Assembly (NCBI RefSeq): GCF_041807905.1 | Contig: NZ_JBGVSA010000040.1 | Span: 1 to 23,729 of the forward strand | From: JBGVSA01 sp041807905 | GTDB taxonomy: Bacteria; Pseudomonadota; Gammaproteobacteria; Burkholderiales; Rhodocyclaceae | DNA: 23,729 nucleotides | Direction: 5' to 3' | Shown: positions 1 through 6,290 of the stretch, piece after piece | How the letters are laid out: each line of letters starts with the position of its first letter | Position numbering within the stretch: position 1 is the first letter of the stretch | The notes under the pieces: generated by a model | What the model saw: the letters and a program-made list of their open reading frames with translations, nothing else | Told to the model about the DNA's origin: nothing | Databases searched by the model: none | Position numbers and translations under genes: made by a program

Positions 1-194
1 TGGGCGGTCTGCGCGAAGTGTTCGATGAAGCGCATGGGCGCCCGGCGCGCACGTTCCCTTCACGCCGCCCACTGCTACCGCTGGACCGCATTTACGTTCG
101 CAACGTCAAGACGCGCGGTTCGCGCGTACTGGCGTCGCGCCCGTGGTCGCATCTATCCGACCATGCGGCGTTGATAACGGAAGTGCAGCTATAG
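1..194 (+). CDS. Endonuclease/exonuclease/phosphatase family protein, 3' end only
   Basis: This is the last 64 codons of a gene that begins before the window; the reading frame starts at base 3 and ends in TAG at 192-194. The visible tail contains LDRIYVRN and, near the end, SRPWSHLSDHAALITEV. The Leu-Asp-Arg-Ile pattern followed by Ser-Asp-His-Ala is typical of the C-terminal active-site region of the Mg-dependent endonuclease/exonuclease/phosphatase (EEP) fold, where the SDH aspartate and histidine are catalytic. The substrate (DNA, phospholipid or other phosphodiester) cannot be judged from the tail. The stop codon lies only four bases from the stop of the convergent small gene on the other strand, so the two transcripts must overlap or end within each other. 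Confidence 0.75.
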   Translation, partial: GGLREVFDEAHGRPARTFPSRRPLLPLDRIYVRNVKTRGSRVLASRPWSHLSDHAALITEVQL

Positions 195-198
195 CCGC

Positions 199-465
199 CT
201 AGGCGCCGGCAAGTCGTTCCAGCCGATCCAGGTCAGGCGGCGTCGCGCATGGCGTGGCGTCCAGCGCCGATGCAATATCGCGGGCGGCCGGAGAGAAATA
301 CGCCGTCACCTGGCAATGCAGGCCCGCCTGTGCGTGCAGTACGTATAGCGTCGCCCCGGCGGGTCGGCCGGCCTCGCGCCAACGTACTTCGAATTCGCTT
401 TGCAGCGCGCGCAAAGGAAGCAGTGCTTCGACGCCATCGCCAAGCGTCATGCATGACCAGCTCAC
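199..465 (-). CDS. Small hypothetical protein, 88 aa
   Basis: A short gene of unknown function. The protein has no signal peptide or membrane segment. It reads as a compact globular domain with a central block, ATLYVLHAQAGLHCQVTAYF, that looks like paired beta strands. I choose the GTG at 465 because AGGA lies about six bases upstream; an ATG at 450 would give 83 residues but has a poorer ribosome site. I believe similar short proteins sit beside EEP-family genes in other Burkholderiales, but that is memory and not checked. The gene is convergent with the EEP gene and lies downstream of phoX, whose terminator separates them. Confidence 0.5.
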   Translation of the reverse strand: MSWSCMTLGDGVEALLPLRALQSEFEVRWREAGRPAGATLYVLHAQAGLHCQVTAYFSPAARDIASALDATPCATPPDLDRLERLAGA

Positions 466-530
466 GGTCGATCCTCATGAAGGCAAGCGTCCATGTTGGC
501 GCGTCGCATGACGGAACGCACCTTGCAGCG

Positions 531-559
531 CGAAAGAAAACGGGCGCCGAAGCGCCCGT
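531..559 (-). terminator. Rho-independent terminator of phoX
   Basis: Read on the minus strand, an 8-bp perfect stem (ACGGGCGC/GCGCCCGT) closed by a TTCG tetraloop is followed by TTTCTTTC. It lies about 25 bases past the phoX stop codon. The stable tetraloop and T-rich tail make this a textbook intrinsic terminator. Confidence 0.85.
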
Positions 560-584
560 CTGCCCCCTTCATGCTGCCGCGGTG

Positions 585-2561
585 TTACGCCAGCGTCGGC
601 ATACCGGTCAGATAGCCCACGGCGGCGCCGTAGCGATCCTTGTAGTTGGCACGGATCAGCGGGTCCAGCGTGGTGTAGACCTTGAAATGCAGGCCGCCGA
701 TGACGTTGCCCGCCGAATCCTTGGTCAGTTCCCAGTCGCCCGGGTGCTGGAAGTTGCTCATGATGTACGTGAAGCCATTGACTTGATCGACCGCGTGCAG
801 GCCGGTCGATTCGGCGCCCGACGGGCACGACAGCAGGCGCGTCAGCTCCTTGGTGTCGACGTTGTACGCCCACAAGAAATTATTGACGTGCGTGCTGCTA
901 TCTTCACCGATGAACAATGTGCGCAGCTTTTCCGAGAACTTGAGGTTGTCGGGGTTGGCGATCTTGTCCGGGTTGGCAAGGTTGCCCAACGCGTCGGCCG
1001 TGGAAAGGTCTTCGGCGATCAGGTAGGCGGCCATGTCGACTGGCACCCATTCGCTATTGATGGCTGTGCCCGTATCGTCCTTCTGGCCGCCCTTGAGGTT
1101 GAGCGCGTACACCGCGCCGGCCGACGGCCCGGTGATCGACACGCCCCCCGAGCCGTCCTTCATCTGCGTGCCAATGGCGCTGATCGCACTGTAGGCGACC
1201 TTGTCCTTGATGTTGACGGTCGTGCCTTCCATCTTGGTAAAGCCCAGGCTGCCGCCCTTGAACGCTGCGTAGCGGTGGGTTTCGAGGAAAGCGGCCGCCT
1301 TCTCTTGCCCCGCGACGAACTTGACCCAGTTGCTTTTGCCGCCGAACGGGATCTTGGTGTAGGTGGCGTCGGCCGGGTCGGCCGTCTTGACATCGACGAT
1401 GTTGCCGATCTTGAGCGTGTTGGCCAGCGCTTCGATTTCGGCGCTGGTGGCCGAACCGAGCTTGATCCATGAGAGGTCCGCGCTGCCGCCGTTGGCGGTG
1501 GTCTTCTGCGTCCACTTGGCAACGTACAGCGTGCCGGACGACAGATCGCGCGCCTTGTCGGCAACGAACATGAACAGACCGCCGTTGCTCTGGTCGTCGC
1601 CCATCAGCGCAGTGCGCTCATCCGGCATGACCTGGATGAGTTCGTGCGAAATGCGGCCCATGCAGTAGTGCTTCTTGATCGAGCCCGTGCCGTCGGCATT
1701 GACGGTGACCTCCGGCAGATGACCGTAGTGGTACGGATTGGCCTTGGTGGCGTCGCCGTAGAGGTTCGTGCTGTAGGCCTGCAGTTGCGCGTTGGTCGCG
1801 GCCGTCAGCGCATCCGGGTAGTACTCCTCGCTCGACAGGTGGGTATTCCACGGCGACAGGCTGGCGCCGCAGGTGATCCACAGGCCATGGGCGCCGCTGG
1901 TGTCGACGTTGTGGTACTTGACCAGCGAGAGCTTGCCGGTGGTCTTGTCCTGGTCGAGCGTGAGCACGGCGATCGGCGAGGGCAGCATGCCGTAGACCGA
2001 GTCGCCCTTGGCGTTTCGCGAGGTGTACTCGAACTGCACGACGGCGAAAACCGTGTTGCCCTTGACGCCCGCCACGCTGGCGTTGGCCAGCGTCAGCAAC
2101 GACATGCCGTCCGGCGAGTCGGAGAAGAATTGACGCCCGCCCGTGTAGGTGGCGTCGATGATCGGCTTGTTGTTGATGTCGACGTAACCGCCAGCGAGGA
2201 TCGTGCCGCCAGCGCCGTTGGACACCATGTCGCCGGTGATGAAGAAGGTTTCGTAGTGCAGATCGTACGGCTGCGTGGTGCCGTCGCTGTACTTGACGAC
2301 CATCTTGGAGCCGACGGTGGTCGTCGCCATGGCGGCGGCGTTGGCCAGCGCGGGCGCGGCCATCGAAGCGAAGCTCACCGAACTGACAGTGGCCTTGCTG
2401 GAACTGCTCGAACTGGCAACGCTGTCGCCGTTGTTGTTATCGTCGCTGCCGCAGGCGGACAGCAGCCAGGCGGCGTTGCCGACGGTGGCCAGCGGCAGGA
2501 TCGATGCGCCGGAAAGGAACTTGAGCGCGCGGCGGCGCGATTGGTCGTGTTGTTGCGTCAT
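585..2561 (-). CDS. phoX: PhoX-type (DUF839) phosphatase, Tat-exported lipoprotein
   Basis: A 658-residue protein of the PhoX/DUF839 family. Characterised members are calcium/iron-dependent alkaline phosphatases that release phosphate from organic phosphomonoesters in the periplasm or at the surface. The N-terminus has a twin-arginine motif (SRRRALKFL, residues 8-16), a hydrophobic stretch and a lipobox LSAC with Cys37. A Ser/Asn-rich linker follows, so I predict a Tat-exported lipoprotein. Family-like segments include ITCGASLSPWNTHLSSEEYY near the middle and FLWAYNVDTKE followed by FTYIMSNFQHPGDWE near the C-terminus. The length is usual for the family. The start at 2561 is supported by GGGGAAAC just upstream. 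A candidate Pho box about 100 bases upstream suggests control by phosphate starvation. It could also be a DUF839 protein with another phosphoester substrate. Confidence 0.9.
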   Translation of the reverse strand: MTQQHDQSRRRALKFLSGASILPLATVGNAAWLLSACGSDDNNNGDSVASSSSSSKATVSSVSFASMAAPALANAAAMATTTVGSKMVVKYSDGTTQPYDLHYETFFITGDMVSNGAGGTILAGGYVDINNKPIIDATYTGGRQFFSDSPDGMSLLTLANASVAGVKGNTVFAVVQFEYTSRNAKGDSVYGMLPSPIAVLTLDQDKTTGKLSLVKYHNVDTSGAHGLWITCGASLSPWNTHLSSEEYYPDALTAATNAQLQAYSTNLYGDATKANPYHYGHLPEVTVNADGTGSIKKHYCMGRISHELIQVMPDERTALMGDDQSNGGLFMFVADKARDLSSGTLYVAKWTQKTTANGGSADLSWIKLGSATSAEIEALANTLKIGNIVDVKTADPADATYTKIPFGGKSNWVKFVAGQEKAAAFLETHRYAAFKGGSLGFTKMEGTTVNIKDKVAYSAISAIGTQMKDGSGGVSITGPSAGAVYALNLKGGQKDDTGTAINSEWVPVDMAAYLIAEDLSTADALGNLANPDKIANPDNLKFSEKLRTLFIGEDSSTHVNNFLWAYNVDTKELTRLLSCPSGAESTGLHAVDQVNGFTYIMSNFQHPGDWELTKDSAGNVIGGLHFKVYTTLDPLIRANYKDRYGAAVGYLTGMPTLA

Positions 2562-2643
2562 TCTGTTTCCCCATTGAGCATGGCTAGGACTCTCTAGAGC
2601 GGAGTCCGTCGCGGTGAATGCAACGGGGAATGCTAGGCAACGA

Positions 2644-2674
2644 ATATTAAGCTGCGGTGACGCTGATATGACAC
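2644..2674 (-). promoter_or_regulatory. Candidate Pho box and -10 upstream of phoX
   Basis: On the minus strand, positions 2674-2657 read GTGTCAT-ATCA-GCGTCAC. That is two direct 7-mers separated by four bases, resembling the PhoB box (CTGTCAT-N4-CTGTCAT) with 6/7 and about 5/7 matches. Seven bases further on is TAATAT (2649-2644) as a weak -10. The site lies between the end of the C39 operon and phoX, which implies that phoX has its own phosphate-regulated promoter. Confidence 0.5.
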
Positions 2675-2702
2675 GCGCGCCGAACGCCGAAGCGGGGACG
2701 GA

Positions 2703-3245
2703 TCAGTGCAGGGAATTGACGATGGCGTCTGCCACCGATCGGGTGAGCAACTCGCCACGCAACAGTTGCATGGCGTTGACGCGGGCGTCGATGGTGGTGA
2801 CCGTCTGCAGGTTCTGTCCATCCAGCGAGTTCTGAATGATCGTGGCATAGCCGTTATTGCCGGACAGCGCGCCGATGTCGACAAAGTTGCCCGCGCCGTT
2901 CTGCACAATGACCGCAGAGCCCGAAGCGTTGGTCGTCACGATCGGGGCGATGCCCGCAGTCGCCGACGCCAGATCGCCAACGTTGAGCGTGGTGACGCTG
3001 GCCAGTTCGCCGTTGACGTACACCACCCGCTCGATGCCGAACGACACCGACAGGCCGCCGGGCGCTTCGAAGCCCCCGCGCATGTCATCGAGCGCATCAT
3101 CGCTGAGCCGGCGCGCGCTGGCGAAGATCGGCTGCATGGGCGTGAGCGTGGGCACGTCGCCATCAGCCAGGCCCATGACGGGCCACGCCGCCACGGATGC
3201 TGCCAGCAGGCACATTCGCGAGAGGCGCGCAGCACCGTGTGTCAT
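2703..3245 (-). CDS. Secreted protein with double-glycine leader-like motif, 180 aa (last gene of C39 operon)
   Basis: I do not recognise a named family. Residues 1-27 form a Sec-type signal peptide (basic start, hydrophobic core, probable cleavage after GLA). Residues 47-58 read LSDDALDDMRGG. This matches the consensus of double-glycine leaders cut by C39 peptidases: hydrophobic at -12, Ser at -11, Leu at -7, hydrophobic at -4, Gly-Gly at -2/-1. The rest is rich in Val, Asn, Gln, Ser and Thr, with two QN-containing repeats (VIVQNGAGN and TIIQNSLDG) that suggest a beta-solenoid or amyloid-like fold. Its ATG lies four bases after the C39 peptidase stop, so the two are translationally coupled. 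The obvious inference is that it is a substrate of that peptidase. Structural subunit, nucleator and accessory roles are all possible. Confidence 0.7.
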   Translation of the reverse strand: MTHGAARLSRMCLLAASVAAWPVMGLADGDVPTLTPMQPIFASARRLSDDALDDMRGGFEAPGGLSVSFGIERVVYVNGELASVTTLNVGDLASATAGIAPIVTTNASGSAVIVQNGAGNFVDIGALSGNNGYATIIQNSLDGQNLQTVTTIDARVNAMQLLRGELLTRSVADAIVNSLH

Positions 3246-3249
3246 GGCA

Positions 3250-3927
3250 TCAGTAATCCATTGGTCCGCGACGGACCAGTTGAGTATCCAGCCCGGTCAG
3301 ATCGAACACGCGCTGCAATGGCGCCACGGGACGTATCCGCCAGTCGCGCTCGTTGTTGAACACGGCCTCCTGTGTGCGCACGGTCACCACCAGCAGGATG
3401 CCGTTGGTCCACAGGGTTTCGAACTTTTCGCGCGACATCACGCGGGTGCCGAGCGCGGGATCGCCCAGAAGAACGCGACCGTCGCGCACGCCCTTGATGA
3501 CGACGAAGTGCATGTAGCCCTCTTCCTTGACCAGCGCGATGGCCGGCACTTTGGCCGAGGCGAGCTGGTCGAGCGTGATCTCCAGCCCGTCGCTGCCGAA
3601 GCCCGATGCGTCGAGGTAGCGTTTCATGTCGAGCATCGAGAAACCTTCGCGCTGGATCTTGGCGCGGTTGCCCTGCGCGAACATGCGGGTAAAGACGGCC
3701 GCCTCGGTCACCGGCGAGCCGTACTGGTAAGTCAGCAAAGTCGCCACGGCGGCCGACCCGCAACTGAAGTCATATTGCTGGCGCATCGTCGAAGCGAAGC
3801 GCATTTCCTTGATGCTGGTGAGGTGCAGCGAATAGCTGCCGCCCGCCACCTCCACGACAACGTCGCCGCCCCATGCCGGCGGGACGGCGCCAAGCGCACA
3901 CAGAATCAGGATGACGGCGTATCTCAC
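3250..3927 (-). CDS. Stand-alone periplasmic C39 family cysteine peptidase (FapD-like)
   Basis: A 225-residue papain-like peptidase of family C39. A signal peptide occupies residues 1-20. The catalytic site is visible: Gln50/Gln51 as oxyanion-hole candidates, Cys56 in YDFSCGSAAV, His140 in GYMHFVVIKG, and Asp156 in LLGDPALG. There is no transporter or ATPase domain, unlike the C39 domains of bacteriocin ABC exporters; the size and layout resemble FapD of the Pseudomonas functional-amyloid (Fap) system. It starts with GTG at 3927, seven bases after the preceding stop, and stops four bases before the next gene. It sits between two small secreted proteins that carry double-glycine motifs, so it most likely cleaves them or licenses their export. 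No FapF-like pore is encoded nearby. Confidence 0.85.
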   Translation of the reverse strand: MRYAVILILCALGAVPPAWGGDVVVEVAGGSYSLHLTSIKEMRFASTMRQQYDFSCGSAAVATLLTYQYGSPVTEAAVFTRMFAQGNRAKIQREGFSMLDMKRYLDASGFGSDGLEITLDQLASAKVPAIALVKEEGYMHFVVIKGVRDGRVLLGDPALGTRVMSREKFETLWTNGILLVVTVRTQEAVFNNERDWRIRPVAPLQRVFDLTGLDTQLVRRGPMDY

Positions 3928-3934
3928 GATGCGC

Positions 3935-4297
3935 TCATTGCACCTGTACGTTGAGAATGACGGCGTTCTGGATCAACACGCCGTTCCCGCTGTTCTGGAT
4001 CAGCAGCGGCATGCCGGCGTTGCCCGTGACCGAGCCCTCGCGCACGACGTTGTAGCCGGTGACGGCGTCAACGGTGGTCACGTCGGCCACGCTGCCATAC
4101 GACCGGATGTCGCTCAGCGTATGGTCCGCCCCTCCGCGCTGCGTTTCGAGCATCGAGTCGTCCATGGCCTTGGCCGCAAAAGGCAGGGACGCCGTCCGCC
4201 CTCCTGTGCCGTCGCCGTCGGCGCGTGCCGAGTTGGCGCCGCCCAACAGAATCACCAGCGCCAGGGCCAACGCCAGCATCGACAAGGTGGATTTCAT
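3935..4297 (-). CDS. Small secreted protein with double-glycine motif and Q/N-rich C-terminus, 120 aa
   Basis: No named family recognised. Residues 1-26 are a clear signal peptide (hydrophobic core, cleavage near ARA-D). Residues 45-56 read MDDSMLETQRGG, which lines up position by position with LSDDALDDMRGG in the 180-residue protein of the same operon: Leu at -7, acidic residues at -10 and -6, Arg-Gly-Gly at the end. The C-terminal third (residues 88-120) contains GNAG, LLIQNSGNG and VLIQNAVI, a Q/N-rich module shared with its two neighbours. The start is supported by GGAGA eight bases upstream. The gene follows the Gly-rich gene after a 74-base gap holding a strong hairpin and leads into the peptidase. 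It may be a minor subunit, nucleator or processed peptide of the exported structure. Confidence 0.75.
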   Translation of the reverse strand: MKSTLSMLALALALVILLGGANSARADGDGTGGRTASLPFAAKAMDDSMLETQRGGADHTLSDIRSYGSVADVTTVDAVTGYNVVREGSVTGNAGMPLLIQNSGNGVLIQNAVILNVQVQ

Positions 4298-4320
4298 GGT
4301 GGGTCTCCTCGGTTATCTGC

Positions 4321-4353
4321 CGGACTACGAGGCGCATCGCGCCCCGCAGTCCG
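4321..4353 (-). other. Intercistronic 15-bp RNA hairpin
   Basis: On the transcript strand, CGGACTGCGGGGCGC pairs fully (two G-U wobbles) with GCGCCTCGTAGTCCG across a three-base loop. It is not followed by a T-run, so it is unlikely to be a simple terminator. It lies between the Gly-rich gene and the 120-residue gene, where such structures often stabilise the upstream message or attenuate downstream expression. Confidence 0.7.
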
Positions 4354-4371
4354 TATTACCCAACCATGTGC

Positions 4372-5910
4372 TCAGCGGGGATAGACGTTGCCTTGCACCG
4401 TCACACTTTGCTGAACGAGGGCGCCGATGCCGGTGTTCTGGCTGCTCAGCGTGATACCAGCGCTGTTCGAGAAGCTGCCCGTAACGGTGTTGGACAGGTT
4501 GAACACGCCGGCATCCACCGTGATGGTGCCGCCGTTGCCGCCCGTGCCGCTGGTCGCGGCCCCGCCCGTACCGCCAGTGGCGTCGCCCGCCGTGTTGGTG
4601 CCGCCAGCACCGCCGTTGCCGGCCGTATTGCCGCCACCTGCACCGCCGGAGCCGCCGGACCCTGCTGTGGCGCTGCCACTGGTCGCTGCGCCGGAAGTTG
4701 CCGTGCCGCCGTTGCCGCCCGCCGCTGCGGTGTTGGTGGCCGTGCCGCCGTTGCCGGAAGTGCTGTTGGCACCGCCGCCCGCCGCCGACGTCGCGCCGGT
4801 GGTGGCTGCGCCGCCGGTGGATGTCGGGTTGCCGCCCGTGCCGGTCACCGCGCCGCCGTCAGCCGTCGTTGCGCCACCGGTCGCCGTGCCGCCCGTGTTG
4901 GCGGTGCTGCCGCCGGTCGACGAGGGCGACTGCGTGTTGCTGCCGGAAGTGGAAGTCGCCGTGGCGGCTCCGCCTGCGCCACTGGTACTGGTCGGGCTGC
5001 CACCTGCGCCGCCCGTGTTGGCGACGGAGTCATTGCCGGCACCACGTGCGCCGCCTGAAGAATCGCCGCCACGGCCGCCACCCGCGCCGCTCGCGCTCAG
5101 GCCGCCCAGCGACCCTGCGCCCGAAGCGCCCGAGCCGCCTACCGCCCCGGCGCCGGAGTCACCGCCCGAGCCCCGGCCGCCGCCTGCAGCCGCAATGCCG
5201 CCGGCACCGGCTGAGCCGCCTCTGCCCGACGTGCTGCCGCCGGAGGAGCGCGCATCGCCGCCCACGGCCACCGCGCCGGCGCCCGCGTCGCCACCACTGG
5301 ACCGGGCCGAGCCGCTGCCGCCCGCCAGCGCGCCGACGGCATCACCGCCGTCGCCGCCCACTGCACCACGTGCGGAGCCGCTGTCCGCGCTGCCCGAACG
5401 CGCCGTTGCACCAGCCGCACCCGTACCGCCGTTGGCGCCTACCGCAGTGCCACCACGATCGCCATTGGCGCCCCTGGCGTCGCCGCCGGAGGCCCGTCCG
5501 CCGTCGCCGCCGTTGGCCGTGCCGCTGGCACCGCCCGCTGCGCTACCCACGTTGAAGGCGGTGTTGCCCAGGCCGTTCACGCGAATGTGCGAGACGGTGC
5601 CTTCGAGTTTGGAGACGGCGACCACCGAGGTCTGCTTGAAGGAGTCAGTGATGGCCGAGGTGGCGGTGGAATTCGTCGCCGCCGAAGCCGTCCCCTGGCC
5701 CCAAGCAGCCGAATAGCCTTCGTTGTTGCGATTGTCACCGGTGCTCTTGTCGTTGTTCTGGTCCGAAGGGTTGTGCTGGCTGCTGTCTGTTGCATTCAGG
5801 GTGTTGCCCCCACCGCTGCGCCTGCCCACATCATTGGAGACGTCCGCCCAGGCCTGACTGGCGAAGCCGAAGGCGAGCGCGATTGCGCTGTACATCAGGG
5901 TTCTTTTCAT
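4372..5910 (-). CDS. Large Gly/Ala/Ser/Thr-rich secreted repeat protein, 512 aa (first gene of C39 operon)
   Basis: Not a family I can name. I place the start at the ATG at 5910 because it gives a classic signal peptide (MKRTLMYSAI... cleaved after QAWA, residue 22) and has GGAGAA nine bases upstream; the frame stays open to 6153 but that extension looks non-coding. Residues 23-105 are Asn/Ser/Asp-rich. Residues from about 110 to 460 are low-complexity: first a section rich in Gly, Ala, Ser with Asp and Arg (GGDGG, ARG, SGG), then a section rich in Thr and Asn (TGGTATGG, NGGTATN). The last 45 residues change to a complex beta-like module (GVFNLSNTVTG ... QNTGIGALVQQSVTVQGNV) related to the C-termini of the 120- and 180-residue neighbours. 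It is probably the major exported or surface component. No double-glycine leader motif is evident in this protein. Confidence 0.75.
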   Translation of the reverse strand: MKRTLMYSAIALAFGFASQAWADVSNDVGRRSGGGNTLNATDSSQHNPSDQNNDKSTGDNRNNEGYSAAWGQGTASAATNSTATSAITDSFKQTSVVAVSKLEGTVSHIRVNGLGNTAFNVGSAAGGASGTANGGDGGRASGGDARGANGDRGGTAVGANGGTGAAGATARSGSADSGSARGAVGGDGGDAVGALAGGSGSARSSGGDAGAGAVAVGGDARSSGGSTSGRGGSAGAGGIAAAGGGRGSGGDSGAGAVGGSGASGAGSLGGLSASGAGGGRGGDSSGGARGAGNDSVANTGGAGGSPTSTSGAGGAATATSTSGSNTQSPSSTGGSTANTGGTATGGATTADGGAVTGTGGNPTSTGGAATTGATSAAGGGANSTSGNGGTATNTAAAGGNGGTATSGAATSGSATAGSGGSGGAGGGNTAGNGGAGGTNTAGDATGGTGGAATSGTGGNGGTITVDAGVFNLSNTVTGSFSNSAGITLSSQNTGIGALVQQSVTVQGNVYPR

Positions 5911-6180
5911 CGCTGTTCTCCGCAAAAAGCCAAGACCTGGCCCCACGCCATGCTTGGTTTGCCCTCTAAGGCAACTTGCATGCCGGCAATTCAAGCCATT
6001 GAATTTGCAGAGAAAATTCTTCACCAGGCTGAAGAAGGCACGAAGAACGACACGAAGGTGTATCAGCGGCGATACAGCCCTCCGGGCAGGCTTTTCCGCC
6101 ATTTGGCCGCGAAGAGAATCAACACACTGAAAGCACGGACATTTTTTATGCATTGCCCCATGGGGTAGATGTTTCGCGAT
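5911..6180 (-). promoter_or_regulatory. Upstream region of the C39/Gly-rich operon, with dyad at 5988-6005
   Basis: This non-coding stretch must hold the promoter of the minus-strand operon. It contains a perfect 7-bp inverted repeat (AATTCAA-N4-TTGAATT, 5988-6005) about 80-95 bases upstream of the start codon, which could be an operator. I could not pick out a convincing -35/-10 pair. The segment is visibly less GC-rich than the genes on either side. Confidence 0.35.
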
Positions 6181-6215
6181 CGATACATGCTCGTGGAGGG
6201 GACCCTAGGCGCCGC

Positions 6216-6247
6216 CGCAAAAGAGAACGGCCCCGCAGGGCCGTTCC
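6216..6247 (-). terminator. Rho-independent terminator of the sugar symporter gene
   Basis: On the minus strand, GAACGGCCC pairs perfectly with GGGCCGTTC across a four-base loop and is followed by TCTTTT. It lies about 45 bases after the stop codon of the 6291-7550 gene and insulates it from the operon downstream. Confidence 0.8.
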
Positions 6248-6290
6248 TTGGTAGATCGCAACGAGGCAGATGCTCGCGTACGCCGTACGC

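Noticed and set aside
249..1472. A 407-codon plus-strand open frame opposite phoX.
   Set aside because: It is a shadow of the GC-rich phoX gene; its residues show no domain and it runs across the phoX terminator and an unrelated small gene.
4372..5600. Dense short repeats that could suggest a CRISPR array.
   Set aside because: The repeats are imperfect, only a few bases long, have no regular unit-spacer spacing and encode a continuous low-complexity protein.
4427..5716. A long plus-strand open frame coding for a proline-rich protein opposite the Gly-rich gene.
   Set aside because: It is the antisense of GGC/GCC-type repeats, which automatically gives Pro/Ala codons without stops. The minus frame has the signal peptide, ribosome site and complex C-terminus.
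5979..6002. TGGCTTGAATTGC (minus strand) as a sigma-54 promoter for the C39 operon.
   Set aside because: The spacing between the GG and GC elements is eight bases instead of ten, and the sequence is part of the dyad.
5911..6153. N-terminal extension of the Gly-rich gene to an ATG at 6153.
   Set aside because: The extension looks like random translation, lacks a ribosome site, and would bury the clear signal peptide that starts at 5910.
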